From Pholiota molesta (taxonomy: Eukaryota > Basidiomycota > Agaricomycetes > Agaricales > Strophariaceae), in NCBI GenBank assembly GCA_014925825.1, contig JACGCK010000001.1:434001-498000 (forward strand): DNA of 64,000 nt, read 5' to 3'. The notes beneath the pieces were generated by a model. It saw only the letters and a list, made by a program, of their open reading frames with translations, did not search any database and had not been told where the DNA came from. The position numbers and the translations under genes are program-made. Positions 33,803 through 46,353 of this stretch are shown piece after piece; the first letter of the stretch is position 1, and each line of letters begins with the position of its first letter.

Positions 33803-36800
33803 CTATGCTGTCACTTCTGTCAACATAACTTCCACGGCATCTTCATCAGTGCTGTGTTCGTGGTGATGTTGATCCATATCAGTGGCATCGGCGGCACGAA
33901 GCACAGCGTCATCCGTTTCGACTTTGATGTTGCCAGTGGACGACATCATCGGTGTGCGGACTTCAGCATCAGCATCGGCAGCCACCATATCAGTTCCGTC
34001 GCCTTCAGAGCTCCATAACATGAGGCCTTCATCAACCATTCGCGTTACGCTATCAGATTCGAGGTCTTCCAGAGGGAGGTCCACAGCTTGAGACAGGTAG
34101 GAAGAATACCGTGTTGTCCGAGTCTTTATGAATTCATAGTCATGGCCCATTGCCAATGTATGATCGATGGAAGGCTTCGCAGTCTTCCTCGTTCGCCTGG
34201 TTGGTTTCTCTTGATCCGAGTTTACGATGTTTTGGACCACCTAATATGAAGAAGATCATTCAAGGGGGCTCCGCAGAAATAGAATCAATGACTACTCACC
34301 AATCGACATAATACTTGGTGCCGCTCAGGGGAGATGGTCGCAGGTTTCGTTAACTCAGTAGTAAACAAATAGGCTGGAATGCTATCCGGAACAGGTGGCG
34401 CTTCTACGAGATCGGGTTTGAAAACTTCGGCTGATGGCTTGAGCGTCCCATTTGTATGTTTGGCGTTAAAGTGCTTCACCAGCTGCGATGGAGTCCTATA
34501 CGATTCGCTGCAATCTGAGGTGCCACATTAGCGGCGTTTTGACTTCGAGCAGAAGGATTATTGCTGATTACTTTGATATGCGCATTTCAAAGGCAGTAAT
34601 GCATGATTTTCCAAGTGGACATCCTTCGAGGTGCATCTCCGGCCGCATTGAGTCCATCGACATGTAAAGTGTTGCTAAAATGGCAAATTTAGTGCATGTC
34701 AAATATGGCCTTGATTTTTTTAAACGATACAAACATGCTGTGGCTTATGTTGACGAAATGTTCAACCAGTTTATTGACGGAGTTCAGCCTGACATCGCAA
34801 CCATTCCATCGGCAAGGGAGCTCCTGTAATCGTGAATATGCCAAACGCACGGCCTCCCCTTCAGCAGGGTCCGCTAATATTGCACGCTCAAAATCCAAAC
34901 GAATTCACAACAAAGGGACCAGATGTTACTCACTAGTAAGGGAATCATGCCAATTTTCAGTTGTTAAGGCATTGTCCCAAACTAGAGACATCCATAAACA
35001 GTTAACATTATCCCAGCTATCTATTATTGTCACACACCTTCCTCTCCTACAACAGAGGTAGATACTGAACTCGACTGTGTCCGCAAATTTTTTAGCCTAT
35101 TTCGGGTCACCTCGATTTCTGAAGCCACTCCTTTCTCTTTCAGTCGCTGACGGCGTCGTATAGGGTAGTTGGCTTTTGGTACTAGCACATATGCCATAAC
35201 TTCCTTTCCTTTGCCGCGTTTCGTGTTCTCAGCCGGTAGAGAGATGGGCCTACATCAGGCGAACTCGACGGCAGGAATAAGGTTCCTTGATCGTTAAGGT
35301 AGCTTTACTATTTGATGTGGACTTGCTCGTTGACGTGGACGTTGGTTCGCTGAATGACTTATGTGCGATTTGATTATAAGAGAAGCTTCCACTTGGCTGA
35401 GCGTTGAACGAAGATGTTTGAGGTTGTGAGCGATTTGCTAGCAGCCAAGAATACGGATTGATGTTCGAAATGCTCGATCCAGCAGTTGGTACTGCTTGGA
35501 ACTGTGACTGTCCGGGGTACTTAGTCGCTGCTGGCTTTGGTGCTGTAGTATTAGGTTTTGGTGAGTTTAAACGCCAAGATGTCTGCATCGGTTGGCCATT
35601 TGTCGGTGTCGTTGTTCCAGTGGAAATGGACGAAGTCGTAGTTTGAAGTCGAGACACCAAGTTCGAAGGCTGCAGGTAGCAGTTGAAGGACCTGGAGCAT
35701 AGCTATCGCATCTTTGCTGCTAATGTGGCCACTGACCCTAGAGATGCCATCGTCGTAGCACTATTCGCTGCCGATGCTGCCGTAAACCGGCAGATTGGGT
35801 TTCCACCGCTGCTGTGAAATCCAACGTTTCAATAGGAGGTACAGAAAGTCGAGAGCTAGAGTTTGCAGCTAAAGGGGGTGAGTTCATCTTGATATCCGTT
35901 TGCGCTGCCGTCGCGGGGATGGGAGTTGGCTGGATAAGATCAGGCCTTGCAGCCGCAATTGAAGGCATGCTCTGTTGACGCGGCTGGGTATCCGCAGCGG
36001 AAAAGTGTAATGTTTTTGCAGCAGATGTAGACGCGATGGAAGGGACCCGGGAACAGCTTGGTTGGGAATGGAGGATGTTTCGATGGGACGGATATCTTCG
36101 TGTGGTGTTTTCAAAGGGTAGCAGTGATACCAGGCGAATCCTCCAGGCAAAGCACCGGTCGACCTTGATATGATGCAGAGGTGGTAGATACGAAGGTTGA
36201 ACATCCGCATTCTGAAGAGGTGGTTGTGATGAAAGCACAGCGACATTGGTAGATGGCAGTGGATTCTCCCACTCCAACGTGCTCTGTACTTGTTGCCTCC
36301 GCTGCGTGTCTTTTTGCTGGTTTTTCGGAACTGGATTTCTCAAACTAGGCCTTGCACGTTTTCCGAGGGCGAACAAGACATGCTTGGTGAGGTGTTTCTT
36401 GTCGACTTGACTTGGGGTGGGTAAATTACGAGTCAATCCTGATGGAATAGAAACAGGTGGGCTCGTTGGTGCTTGAACGGATGAAGCGGTCGAAGTGGGG
36501 TGGGATTGTACCGACAATCCAGTTGGTGCTTGGGTGGATGGAGTGGGATTAGAGGTGTGGTTTGTAATAGGTTGCCCGTTTGGCGCTTGTATAGATGAAG
36601 AAATGTCGTAGGCGTTTTATTCGTGCTCGCGTCGCAGAAGATGGAATCGAGATTTTTTGATTTTGTGTATTCGTGACTGGGACAAGATTCTGTCCATTGA
36701 ATGCGGCCGGGTAGCAGAATGAACAGTCGGGATATTGATCGATTGAGGTTATTTTGTGTGACAGATGTCGGTACGATTGGTTGCTGAGCCGAAGACGGTT

Positions 36801-38379
36801 GATCAGTGAAGTCCCTGCTTGTTTCTTTGGAATTGAAACAGCACCTGAAGCGACTAATTTCGCATTTGCCGCCAGGGTTACGAAAAATTTATCGATTTCG
36901 TGAGTTCGAGCATATCTAAGGCTTCCTGGTTCCCATGGAACGTAGATCCATGACTTGGGGTGGGTTGCATGTGTATCTTTATACAAAACCAACATTTCAT
37001 GGAAATGATGTTTTGACCCTGGAGGAGCATTAAGGATCCAAGCATCTACCCGTTTTCGCAGGGAGCTAATTTCTTGATCTGTTATGCTGAGGTATGGAAC
37101 GCCGAGCGCGTCGATGTATGGAGAATGAATCTGGACAGGTGAGGCCGCAGGTATCGCAGAATTTGAAGTTGTGGCCTGAATGAAAGCAGGTGGTTGGCTA
37201 GACAGATTTGGTGGAGAGTAACGGCCTAATCAGAGGATAAGTAATATCCCAGAAATGGTTAGTATACATACCGTGGTCATGGGTTTTATCTGATTTCGCA
37301 GTTCATTAACATGTACATTGGGTTGTCCGGATTGAACTTGGGGTATAAATTCAGACAATTGCATGATCGAGGTGAAAGGAACAAACCGCTGTATGGTTGG
37401 TAAGGCTGTACACTAGAACTCTGTGGTTGCTGTTGCGACTGCTGCTGCTGTGTGTTGTGAATATGCCAAGAATGATAAGGAGCAACGAATGTCCCTTGCG
37501 AGGATTTGGGATAGATTGGCTGGTGAATGACGCTGGTTGTTGATGCGCTGGTGGTTTATCGTGATGAAAAGCAAGTGACCATTGTCATGAACTTGCGGCG
37601 AAGCAGATGCATATTGGGATTGAATCGTTGACCTAATTATATTGTTCAGTGAGCATGTCGCCTTGATTTAACAGCAATCCTAACCTGGCCTTATGTTTGG
37701 AACTTGATTTGAAGGTGGATGTTGGTATTGCATTGTCGGTTTGCTGGATCGGGCCTGTATTCTCATAGCCTTGCCAGTGAGGAGGATATATTCCATGTTG
37801 TTGATGGGCCTGCGGATAGAAGAAAATTCGGGAAGTTCGCGATGATTGTGCGTTTCCATGAGAATTTTGCTCATATTGTCCCTATACAATCTCCGTACTT
37901 GAACCTCTAGGAAGTCAGAAAACACGTACCTGCTGCCCGTTAGGCACTTCTTCGATTCTCGCATTGCTATAGTTGGGTTCATTAACTCGAGATCCCGGTA
38001 CTAATGCTAGCAACTGTCTGCACGTCATGTTAAGAATCACTACAGTGGATAAAGATAATGGTGAATTACTGTTGTTCAAGCTCCTGGATTAGACGCCTCC
38101 AAGTTGTCACTTAATAATGGTATGAATTGCAGAATATTGTTGTAACATACTGAGCTTCCAACCCTTCCTGAACCTTCTTCTCAAGTGCCTGTTTCTTTCG
38201 CAATAGCTCCGCTTGAACCGCTGTTGTTCTCGCTCTGCCTCTGCGAATTTTTGCAGCCCAACTCGGTTCTTGTGTTCCATGTGTTCTAATGCCTTTCGAG
38301 CTTGCTCTATCTTCGCTTGGTTGGCGACATACTCCTCGGGTGATATCAGCCCAGTTCCAGTTGTGCGCTGAATAGACAT
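33803..38379 (-). CDS. Gln/Ser-rich protein with C-terminal zinc fingers, probable transcription or chromatin factor
   Basis: The start is probably the ATG at 38379, opening a charged coiled coil (MSIQRTTGTGLISPEEYVAN, then KIEQARKALEHMEHKN). A Gln/Pro/Ser-rich part follows, with short Gln runs (37420-37450). A folded segment near 36870-37100 reads VDAWILNAPPGSK, MLVLYKDTHATHPKSW and IYVPWEPGSLRYA. Next come long Ser/Thr/Pro-rich regions. Near the end are C2H2-like fingers: CRWNGCD with a His pair near 34760, CRWTQCG, and CAYQSC with LVKHFNAKH near 34470-34570. The C-terminal tail is acidic and His-rich (DMDQHHHEHSTDED) and ends at 33803. Layout is reminiscent of ARID/RFX-type subunits of RSC-like remodelers, but I see no ARID, so this is only a guess. 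It could also be two genes. Confidence 0.5.
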
Positions 38380-38535
38380 CAGCTGAGGCTTTGACGTACT
38401 CCGCGTTCAGATGCTGAAGAGAATGGTGGTGGGAGTTATAATCTTGTAATGAGGTAAAGAGTCGCGTGACGGATGTGACAGGTCAACAGAGTCGCGCTTA
38501 TTCAAATTGAACGTGACTCGTCTGGTCTTGACATC
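38380..38535. promoter_or_regulatory. Shared promoter of zinc-finger gene and NDUFAF5 homologue
   Basis: Only 156 bases lie between the two divergent start codons. No TATA box is obvious. Confidence 0.45.
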
Positions 38536-40006
38536 ATGTCCCATATCCGACTCTCGCGTCAGCTATGTCGCCTGCAGGACCGTGTGCGCTCCTTTGCAGC
38601 AATATCCTCCAATTCTCCCCCTCCGAGTCTTAACACAGTCGGTCCTTATCAATTTTCGACCGCAATGCCAAAAGAATCCAACGCGACCGCGCGGCTCTTC
38701 GCGAGGAAGGCGCAAAAAGCAGAGTCGTAGACTATGTCCGAGACGAGGTCGCTGAAAGATGCTGGAAAGATTTTTGGTATGCTCTATTTTCTGCTGTTAT
38801 ACATACCGCCTTCACCACAATTTATCCAGGATATAAAACACAAATTCAGCACAATTCTGGACTTGGGCTCCGGACCCGGACATTTCTCTAAACTCTTAGA
38901 AACCGGCAAGTTACAAAATCCATCATGCTTGATTCCAGTGGTAATTCATGACCACCCTTATCATTTTATTTTCACTTGACATGTGGAGATAGAATATACA
39001 TTAAAGCGTGATCCAGACTCGGACTTTGAAGGTAAGATATCCTTTTTGCCGGTACTTATTCGTTGACCGTACGGATGGATTTTATTCAGTTGAGGTCGAA
39101 CGGATACATGCAGACGAAGAAAATCTGCTCAAATCTGTGGAATCCAATTCCCAAGAAGCTGTCGTGTCCTGTTTGAGCCTGCACTGGGTAAACGACTTAC
39201 CAGGTGAGCACTTGCGAGAGAGAAAGTGTATAATTCTGTATTTAGCTTGAATTTTGAGGGACCCTGGTTCAAATACAACAGTCATTAAAGCCAGACGGAT
39301 TGTTCCTTGGTGCTATGTTTGGAGGCGACACGCTCTTTGAACTAAGGTTTGGCTAGACCACACCTGAAAGTCGATGGCCTAACTTTGTATTTATAGAACG
39401 TCTTTACAACTGCGGAACTTGAGCGTGAAGGTGGAATATCACCTCATGTATCCCCAATGACAGGTTAATTTGGATTCCGTCGTTTTCAACCCTAACTCAA
39501 AGGCGATTGATCCAGACACACGCGACATTTCTAATCTCCTTGGTCGTGCGGGGTTTACGATGCTGACGTGGACATAGACGAAGTAAAGGTAGCTTATCCC
39601 AGCATGTGGGAGCTCATGGAGACCTTCAAGATATGGGCGAGGGAAACGCTGTAATTGGAAGGTAATAAAAATTCTAACCGTTTCTTTCCAATGATTGATT
39701 AGTCCGCAGGCGAAATACCATCCACCGTGACACTCTGGCCGCTGCGTCTGCGATCTATAAAGGTAAATTTCTCTTAAAGAAAGAAAGGCTAACATCCTGC
39801 TAACTATGTTTTCTAGAATTACATGGGTCAGAAGACGGTTCAGTCCCAGCCACCTTTCAAATCATTTATATGGTAGGTACCTCAAGGTGATTCAGCCGTT
39901 CACGCCCATTCAATTCTTTTTATAGATCGGCTGGAAACCTGCCCCCACTCAACCCAAACCCCTCGAAAGAGGGTCTGGGAAGGTGAATCTCAAGGACGTT
40001 TTATGA
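38536..40006 (+). CDS. NDUFAF5: Complex I assembly factor, NDUFAF5-like methyltransferase-fold protein
   Basis: In animals NDUFAF5 hydroxylates an arginine of complex I subunit NDUFS7 during assembly in the mitochondrial matrix. The start [20 protein letters not shown] is basic and amphipathic, as expected for a matrix presequence. Then come [15 protein letters not shown] and [12 protein letters not shown], typical of the family N-terminus; [16 protein letters not shown], the SAM-binding motif [35 protein letters not shown]; and [15 protein letters not shown]. The end is [14 protein letters not shown] and a stop at 40004-40006. Several short introns are needed. One base appears missing near 38650 (Y-Q-x-FDRN). 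The LHWVND and GGDTLFEL motifs fix the family. Confidence 0.88.
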
Positions 40007-40138
40007 TCCTTGTAATCGTCTCCGTGAAGGCTGTGTCACCCTGTACTCTGTAGCCAATACATATGACATACCGCGACATCTTTGTGAGAACCGCGGTGTG
40101 TTCAGGATACCTTTTGTCTACCTAACTCTTGCCCTACT

Positions 40139-40895
40139 TTAATAATTGCCGGATGAAGAGCTTCCTTGAAATCCGTTCTCGTGGTTGCTGAAATCAGGCA
40201 GCTTCTCCGGATCCTTTTCACGATCCCAGGCCAACCTTAAGGCTTCAGTTTCGTTATGGATACCTAAAGAAGTAGCCCGTACGCATGAGCACCATGTTGG
40301 CTGCCGCATGCCTGCCTGAATGCGTACAACCGCCGGTAGGTTTAAACCGCGTAAATGATCGAAATACATGCCGGCGGCGATGACCATGGGCTTATCTTTG
40401 TCCTTACAAACGCCACAAGATTTCTGATCTCTTACTCCGCTTGTGAGAGAATCAGATGAGCTTTCGAGGATATGAAAATGAACCCTGCCTCGTGCTTTTG
40501 GGCGTGGACATTCCACCTCTTGCAATGATCAAAACCACTGCAAGACCCATTTTCTTTCCTACAAATGGCGCATTCCGTTCACAATTCTCTTCAGCTCACT
40601 TTCACGAACATCCAGGCTCATCATGGAGCCTTATATGGTTTGTTTATTACCTTAAAAGATTTGGATTTCAATCAAGGTTGACTTTAAGGTTTTAGTAATT
40701 TAGTAAGGAATCTGATAGCAGCATAGTATGAACACGAATACGTATGGCACGTACACCTAATAGCGTTGCAAAAAACAGTGCAAGCAGATATCCTGCAAAC
40801 AATATAAAGCGATATGTCATGTCAGTTGAGATCAAATTGAAATCTTTGTGCTGAAGATCTGGATCGTCGCATGAGAATGCCGGATTAGAATCCAT
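40139..40895 (-). CDS. Small putative membrane protein, hypothetical
   Basis: The minus strand from 40895 opens MDSNPAFSCDDPDLQHKDFN and then has one strong transmembrane helix (FILFAGYLLALFFATLLGV). Downstream exons are uncertain: MSLDVRESELKRIVNGMRH near 40620-40560, and ARGRVHFHILESSSDSL with a CGVC pair near 40500-40410. The 3' end may be at 40139. I recognise no family. Convergent with the NDUFAF5-like gene and in line with TRM10 on the same strand. It may be a spurious join of two short frames. Confidence 0.4.
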
Positions 40896-41005
40896 TAATT
40901 CAGAACGGATCTCATCATCCAGACGATAAAAAGAAACGAGGACTCAAATAGACACATCATCCGCCCACAGCGCCTACGTGCGGCCTTAACTTGACACCTC
41001 TTCGG

Positions 41006-42237
41006 CTATGGGGATGCATCCTGCTCTCCTGGTCCTTCATCCCCCTCGCCGTTATCCGCATCGCCTTCTACTGCGACCAAGTCTATACTCGCATCGTGGC
41101 TGCCTTTGCCACTTTGGTGGAATTTCCGCTTAGGCATGACGGAGTACAAGGACTCTTCCCAGTCCTTGGTTTCCACCCATTTCACCAGGATCTCAAAGAC
41201 CTGATTGACCGTCAGGACCTTGCGAGTTGGAAGGGAAGCCAGATATCGCCCAATAGGAAGCCGGGCGGTGCGTATGCCGGATTCTTTTGCTTTATTGAGA
41301 CAAAGGTTCTATGAACGATGGCACAAGTTGATAAGATGGGGATGCGTCCTTCAGAATGAGGTACTGTGATTCTCACCTTATATCGATTGTGGTCACATAT
41401 ACCACCAATGATGTACGTTTCGTCCGGCCTGAGCTCTGTCAATTCATCTTCAGTGTCTGCCGTTAGGTAGACGATAGTATTTTGGGATATCCGTGGAGAC
41501 GTGTTTGAGGGACCGGATCTCTGCGTTCACCATAGGTGCCGGAGCAGTGTCGCCGCCTTCAACGGCATCGGCAGAGGTATCGCCAGTAGGGTTGGTCGCA
41601 GGTACTTCGCCCGGCGTAGGAGAAGGGGTTTGGTCTCTCCAAAGATGCTCGTAGCTCTCTGACATCCAGTGGTATTGCCCACCTCTTATAGCTCGCATCT
41701 CCCAGACTTTCCAGCGTTTATAGGTCCGACCATTGAGCGAGGTGAAGATCAAAGAAAATGGGAAAGAAGCATTGCGATTGGCGCTATGGGTATACGCAAG
41801 CTGCGAGCACAGAGATATGATTTCCTAGAACCCCCGATGTGCATATTAATATATGATACAGGATGCGAAGCAAGGAGATAGTCGTACATGATGCGGCTTA
41901 CCTTGTCGTTCATCATGTCGTCAAATCCAAGATCAACGATCACCTTACCCCAAACTCGAGTTTGCGCTTCTTCGCTGTCGTTTCTTCTCCTCGTCTTCAC
42001 TGTCAGCGAGCTCGCCAGCTGCGCGTTTCTCTGCCCGTTGGCGCTTTTCTCTTTTTTGGCCTCTTTCTCGCGGGCGCGGCGCTCGAGCTTCAGCGCAGCA
42101 AAGCGCTCTGCTTTGGCGGCCTTCTTCTGTGCGTTTTTTGACATTGGCTTCTGCTCGGCGTGTGGAGCATCTTCAGAGGGTGCACCGGTCTGTGTGGCAT
42201 GTTCCATTCTGGATTCGACTGCAGATGATTCGTCCAT
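41006..42237 (-). CDS. TRM10: tRNA (guanine(9)-N1)-methyltransferase
   Basis: Trm10 is a SPOUT-fold enzyme that methylates N1 of G9 in tRNAs using S-adenosylmethionine. The N-terminus is Lys/Arg-rich ([20 protein letters not shown]), as in the family. Core motifs: [14 protein letters not shown] followed by an intron (41896-41825), [52 protein letters not shown] with the DHNR catalytic-site motif, and [20 protein letters not shown] followed by [19 protein letters not shown]. The tail is acidic and ends at 41006-41008. The chosen ATG (42237) begins MDESSAVES. The frame stays open upstream to another ATG at 42450, which would add 71 residues. Confidence 0.92.
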
Positions 42238-42588
42238 ATGTGAGTCTTGATCCGCAACTGTATAGACAAAAGCTGTTCTGCGCAGTCTCGGCTGCTTCTG
42301 GATCTGATACGTCTGGGCTGCCGCTGCTTTTATCAGGTGATTTTCAAGCGCCTGTGGCGGGATTGAGCGCGCAGGAGACAAGACTTTGACGACGGCGGAG
42401 CAAGACCTCGAAGGCGCGTCGGTTAACCGGTAGATGCCGGCAAGGGACATCGATTACCAGACGCACTGGCCAAAGCTTGTGGATGCACTGGTCAATCACT
42501 GTTGGAATCATCGCTTTTGTTTGTTATCACCTGCCTCTACTGATCAGCTCTACAGAGGCATATACCAGTCTAGACACATCCGCAGACC
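42238..42588. promoter_or_regulatory. Divergent promoter region of TRM10 and acyl-protein thioesterase
   Basis: The start codons are 351 bases apart, or 138 if TRM10 begins at 42450. The gap therefore may include extra TRM10 coding sequence. Confidence 0.45.
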
Positions 42589-43635
42589 ATGGCCGCTCCT
42601 CTCCTCAAATACCTCACCGTCCCTGCCACTGCTAAGCACACAGCTACCGTCATCTTCGTCCATGTAAGCATGTCGCTTCATTGGGGCCGTGAAGCACAAA
42701 TCTTTGCGATGCTCAACTGCTCTACGCACTTTCGATGTCCTCTGTATTTTCAGGGATTGGGTGACACTGGCCATGGCTGGAAACCGTCGCCGACATGTTC
42801 AAAGAGGATCCTGCCCTTGCACACGTAAAATGGGTTTTACCCACTCGTTCGTCTCTTTTATGCGCTGTCTTCTAGAATCAAGCTGACGGCTGTTTATTAT
42901 TGATTTATACTTTCATTCTATTCTCTGGATACATTCGCGATTCATTTCTATACTTTAATCTTCTCAAACGATTAGTCCCATCCGCTCAGTTAGAGCGAAC
43001 ATGGGCATAGAAATGCCGTCATGGTGAATCTTTCTCAGTGAAAATCCGTCTTTACAATGTTGATCGTCATCTCTTTAGGTTTGATATTTATTCCTTCGGA
43101 TTTGATACAGACGAGGACGAGACGGGCATGCTCGACTCTGTTGGCAAGATAACCGAGTTGATCAAATACGAAATGGCCAATGGAATCGAACCCAGCCGCA
43201 TTGTCCTCGGGGGATTCAGTCAAGGCGCGACCATGTCACTGTTAACGGGTCTGACGGGCGAGCACCGTTTGGCCGGGCTCGCCGTTCTCAGCGGGTGGCT
43301 ACCTCTGAGAAACAAGTTCAAAGAAGTTAGTGGCCTTTGTATCGGTTCCGATAACCCTCACTAACGGCGACTGTCATCCGGCTACAGATGGCTTCCCAGA
43401 ACGCCTCCTCCACCCCATCTTCTGGGGCACTGGAAGCGCTGACCCACTGGTCAAGCTTGAGTTGGTGAAAAAGTCCGTGGACTTTGTTGTTGATCAGCTC
43501 GGCGTCCCTCGTGCAAAACCTGGGCAATTTGGAGGCCTCTCGTTCAACGTCTACGATGGTATGGGCCATGGAACAGTGCCCAAAGAGCTCGATGAATTGA
43601 AAGCATTCATCAAGACTGCCATCCCTCCCAACTAA
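42589..43635 (+). CDS. APT1: Acyl-protein thioesterase 1
   Basis: The enzyme is an alpha/beta hydrolase that removes palmitoyl groups from cysteines of proteins such as Ras and G-alpha; it is cytosolic. The first exon (42589-42663) ends TVIFVH and the next begins at 42754 with GLGDTGHGW, the oxyanion-loop motif. Then come RSVRANMGIEMPS, FGFDTDEDETGM and IVLGGFSQGATMSL with the nucleophile Ser in GFSQG. The catalytic Asp is in GSADPLV and the His in DGMGHGTVP. It ends KTAIPPN at 43635. Total length of about 240 residues fits the family. One base seems missing near 42784 (WKP-VADMF). Divergent from TRM10. Confidence 0.93.
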
Positions 43636-45663
43636 CCAGTCTCAACGTCAAATCAAACTAGAGACTGCAAATAGCACACTATTCCGGACTGCTTGAACTG
43701 ATCCTGTTCTTTGTGTGTTTGGTTATTCTGGCTGGCACACAGATTTCCTTCTCTGATTTACAAAAACACATTTCCTTCCAGGTCTGTTCCAATTCTATAC
43801 CATCTTCAAGGCATTGTCGCTTAATTCTCTATCGCTCTTATCTACTCGCAACCACCAAATGCTTTGTAACAACGTTCAACAATATATGATTCATAGATGA
43901 CTTGTGATGTTCATCACAGCCTGGGGCCATCACTGGCCTCTCATGCTGATCTTTCTCGAGCTTTCGTGAATCAGTAGAAGACGGCTAAGAATAACGTCTT
44001 TTTCCTGCTCAATTAACAGCTATAAATAGACCTTGTCAACTCAAGAACTAAATACCACCTTGACCTAAGAAAAGCATTAGAAAAATTGGTTTTCAATCGC
44101 CCATGAGTTTGACAATAAAGAGTACAATATGCTTCTGCCCTGTTGTTTGATTCTGGTGGGGCGAGCTAGTGCGAAGCTGGTGCGAGGTATGAAAGATCAC
44201 GCGAAGACCGGTCCGTGTCCTCCATTTTGCCACACCAACCACAGGCAGCTGCCCAGCTTCTCTGAAACTTCCTGCCTTCATCACGTTGGTAGCTCCCGGA
44301 CCCGGGCACCTCTTTCTTCTAGCCCTGCTCTCGACGATGTTAGCAAGCCGCAGAACTGTTCCCACTTTCCACGCTAGCAAGCAGGCAGCCCGCACGGGTC
44401 GTTTTCAGCGACCACCAGCCGCACTTTGCGCGCGGATTCACCCAGGCCACGTACGCCACTCGCTGGGGTCGCGCATATAAGGGGTTGGAAGTGCATGATC
44501 ACGGCAAAACGTTGAGGTACTGGGTCTGCATCGTGTCTCGACTTCGACCTGACTGGCTCACCTGATCCGGACGAAGGCCTTGAGGCGCGTGTTGTGCACT
44601 ATATCTTGATAGTAGCTTGAAACTCGCCTCGCTTTGTCTTACTCCCACCACCACACCCTCTCGCGCTGAGAAAATATCGAAGAATTCGTCTCCCCGCCGT
44701 ACTAGATCCTGGAATTCGGCCCTCTGTTGGGAATATACGTGACATCGGAGGCCCGTCGTATTTTCAATTCTTCCTATCTACCATCGATTATCCGAGATTG
44801 GCACCTGCAGGCTTTGGACGACACGAGGGTCTCAGGCGGCCACCGGGAAGTGTTCTGACCGCCGCTGAGCGTTGATTGTAACTTTAGAAAGAAGAAGGAA
44901 AAAGGCATTTTTTTCGTGGGTGTGTCTGGGTAAGTTTATATCGCCTTCGTTTTCGCTACTTGCTACCGGCCATTTGGTGGAGTTTGATCTGACTGTGTGT
45001 GTTGGAATCGAAACAGCCGAAACGCGGCATTTCTGACATTTGCGAGGGACCTTGGGGTAAGGACCTTGCGCAATATACATAAGATACGTTTGTGCTCACG
45101 TTAACCTCATCAGAAATACCTCAAATAGACTTCATTTGACGACACTACTTGCTAGCCACGCAAACGAGTTGTCAGATTGACGCCATCGCCGACTTTATCT
45201 CATATTTCTCTGATTCCCAGCGGATGACATTGTTCCCATTACGCTTTGATTATTTGGAAGCACTGGAACTCTCGGACATTGCTACTCCGCATACACGACT
45301 TAACTCGCGTTGGCTATAGAACTTGCGATCTATTACTTGGCAACAACAACAATCTATCATCTCTTTCGTACATATCAAAAATCAGCCTATCAACCTTGTG
45401 CGCGCGCAACAGACACTGTCATTGTCAAGGCCACTTCATTTTGATTTAGTATATTAATACAAACAAGAGCCCAATCGGAAATTCGTGACACCGCGAACAC
45501 GGAGTTAGCTTTGGGTTTGGATTTGAATTCGGATTCGAGAACACTTTCTGCGCACGCGCACCCTGGACACGAAGTAGCCACTTGTGGTGAAAGCATTGGA
45601 GCAAGAATAAACCGGGACGACACGCGTCGTGTATATAACCACTGTCCTCCCATCGCGAAGCAT
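43636..45663. other. Long intergenic region with a possible remote promoter
   Basis: No coding gene is supported in about 2 kb. A TATAAG-type box lies at 44475-44480, in a GC-rich context, with C/T-rich sequence around 44640-44700. It could be the promoter of the membrane-protein gene with a long or spliced leader, or that of a non-coding transcript. Open frames seen here are short and featureless. Confidence 0.4.
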
Positions 45664-46307
45664 ATGATGCCCTCGTCGCCGCATGATGGCACTCCCCTCC
45701 TCCTGGCGGCCCACTCTGGGTCCGCTGCATCCCACACGCCATCCTCGTCGATCGGCTCGTCACCCCATTCCTCCGGCTCGTCGTCGTCCTCGCTGACGAT
45801 AACACACTCGCCATTGCAACGAGTGGACAAGCTACTCGCGACGCATCGCTCCTCCGTCCTCCACACACACATGCGGACGCGCAAGGCCTCACACCACCCC
45901 CCGCGTACGCCTCGCTCGGCCCTAACGCGCCGTCCAGTCCGTGGGGCGCACTCGGTCCTGCACCGTCCTCCCACCCGCGGTTCCAGGCCCGCGACGCACC
46001 GCCGGTGTTCGATCTGTACACCGCCGCGGCGCATGCGCAGCAGTTCGGGCCGACCCCGCTGGGGCGCGCCGCGACGGTGCCGTTCGCAGAGTACATCGAC
46101 GCCCCGGGCGCGGCGGACAGGCGTGCGTACCGGCGGTTCGTGAGCGCGCTTGCGGTGTCGATTGGAGTGTTTGGGTTGTTGAGCGTGGCGGTGGGTTTAG
46201 AGATCATTGGAGAGCATGGTATTAGCTGGGTCGGGTTTAAGGGCTTGGGTGAGTTCAAATTGATTTCTTTGGACGATGTGTTGGACTCGGTCTTGGTTGT
46301 GCTTTGA
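45664..46307 (+). CDS. Predicted single-span membrane protein with Ser-rich N-terminus
   Basis: The ATG at 45664 opens MMPSSPHDGTPLLLAAHSGS, followed by a Ser run (SSGSSSSSLTITHS) and LQRVDKLLATHRSS. After one frame break near 45870 the frame continues with GLTPPPAYASLGPNAPSSPW, PPVFDLYTAAAHAQQFGP and ATVPFAEYIDAP. A transmembrane helix of about 22 residues then follows (FVSALAVSIGVFGLLSVAVG). The end at 46307 is LISLDDVLDSVLVVL; an intron with donor near 46250 could replace this tail. About 213 residues. I recognise no family; the layout suggests a tail-proximal anchored protein with most of its mass on one side of the membrane. Confidence 0.6.
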
Positions 46308-46353
46308 GCAAGCGCTGAGCTGAGATATTACATTTAGCAGTGTCCCTAGTACA

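Noticed and set aside
45446..46258. Long minus-strand open frame over the membrane-protein gene
   Set aside because: The plus strand has a convincing transmembrane helix and Ser-rich N-terminus, whereas the antisense product has no feature.
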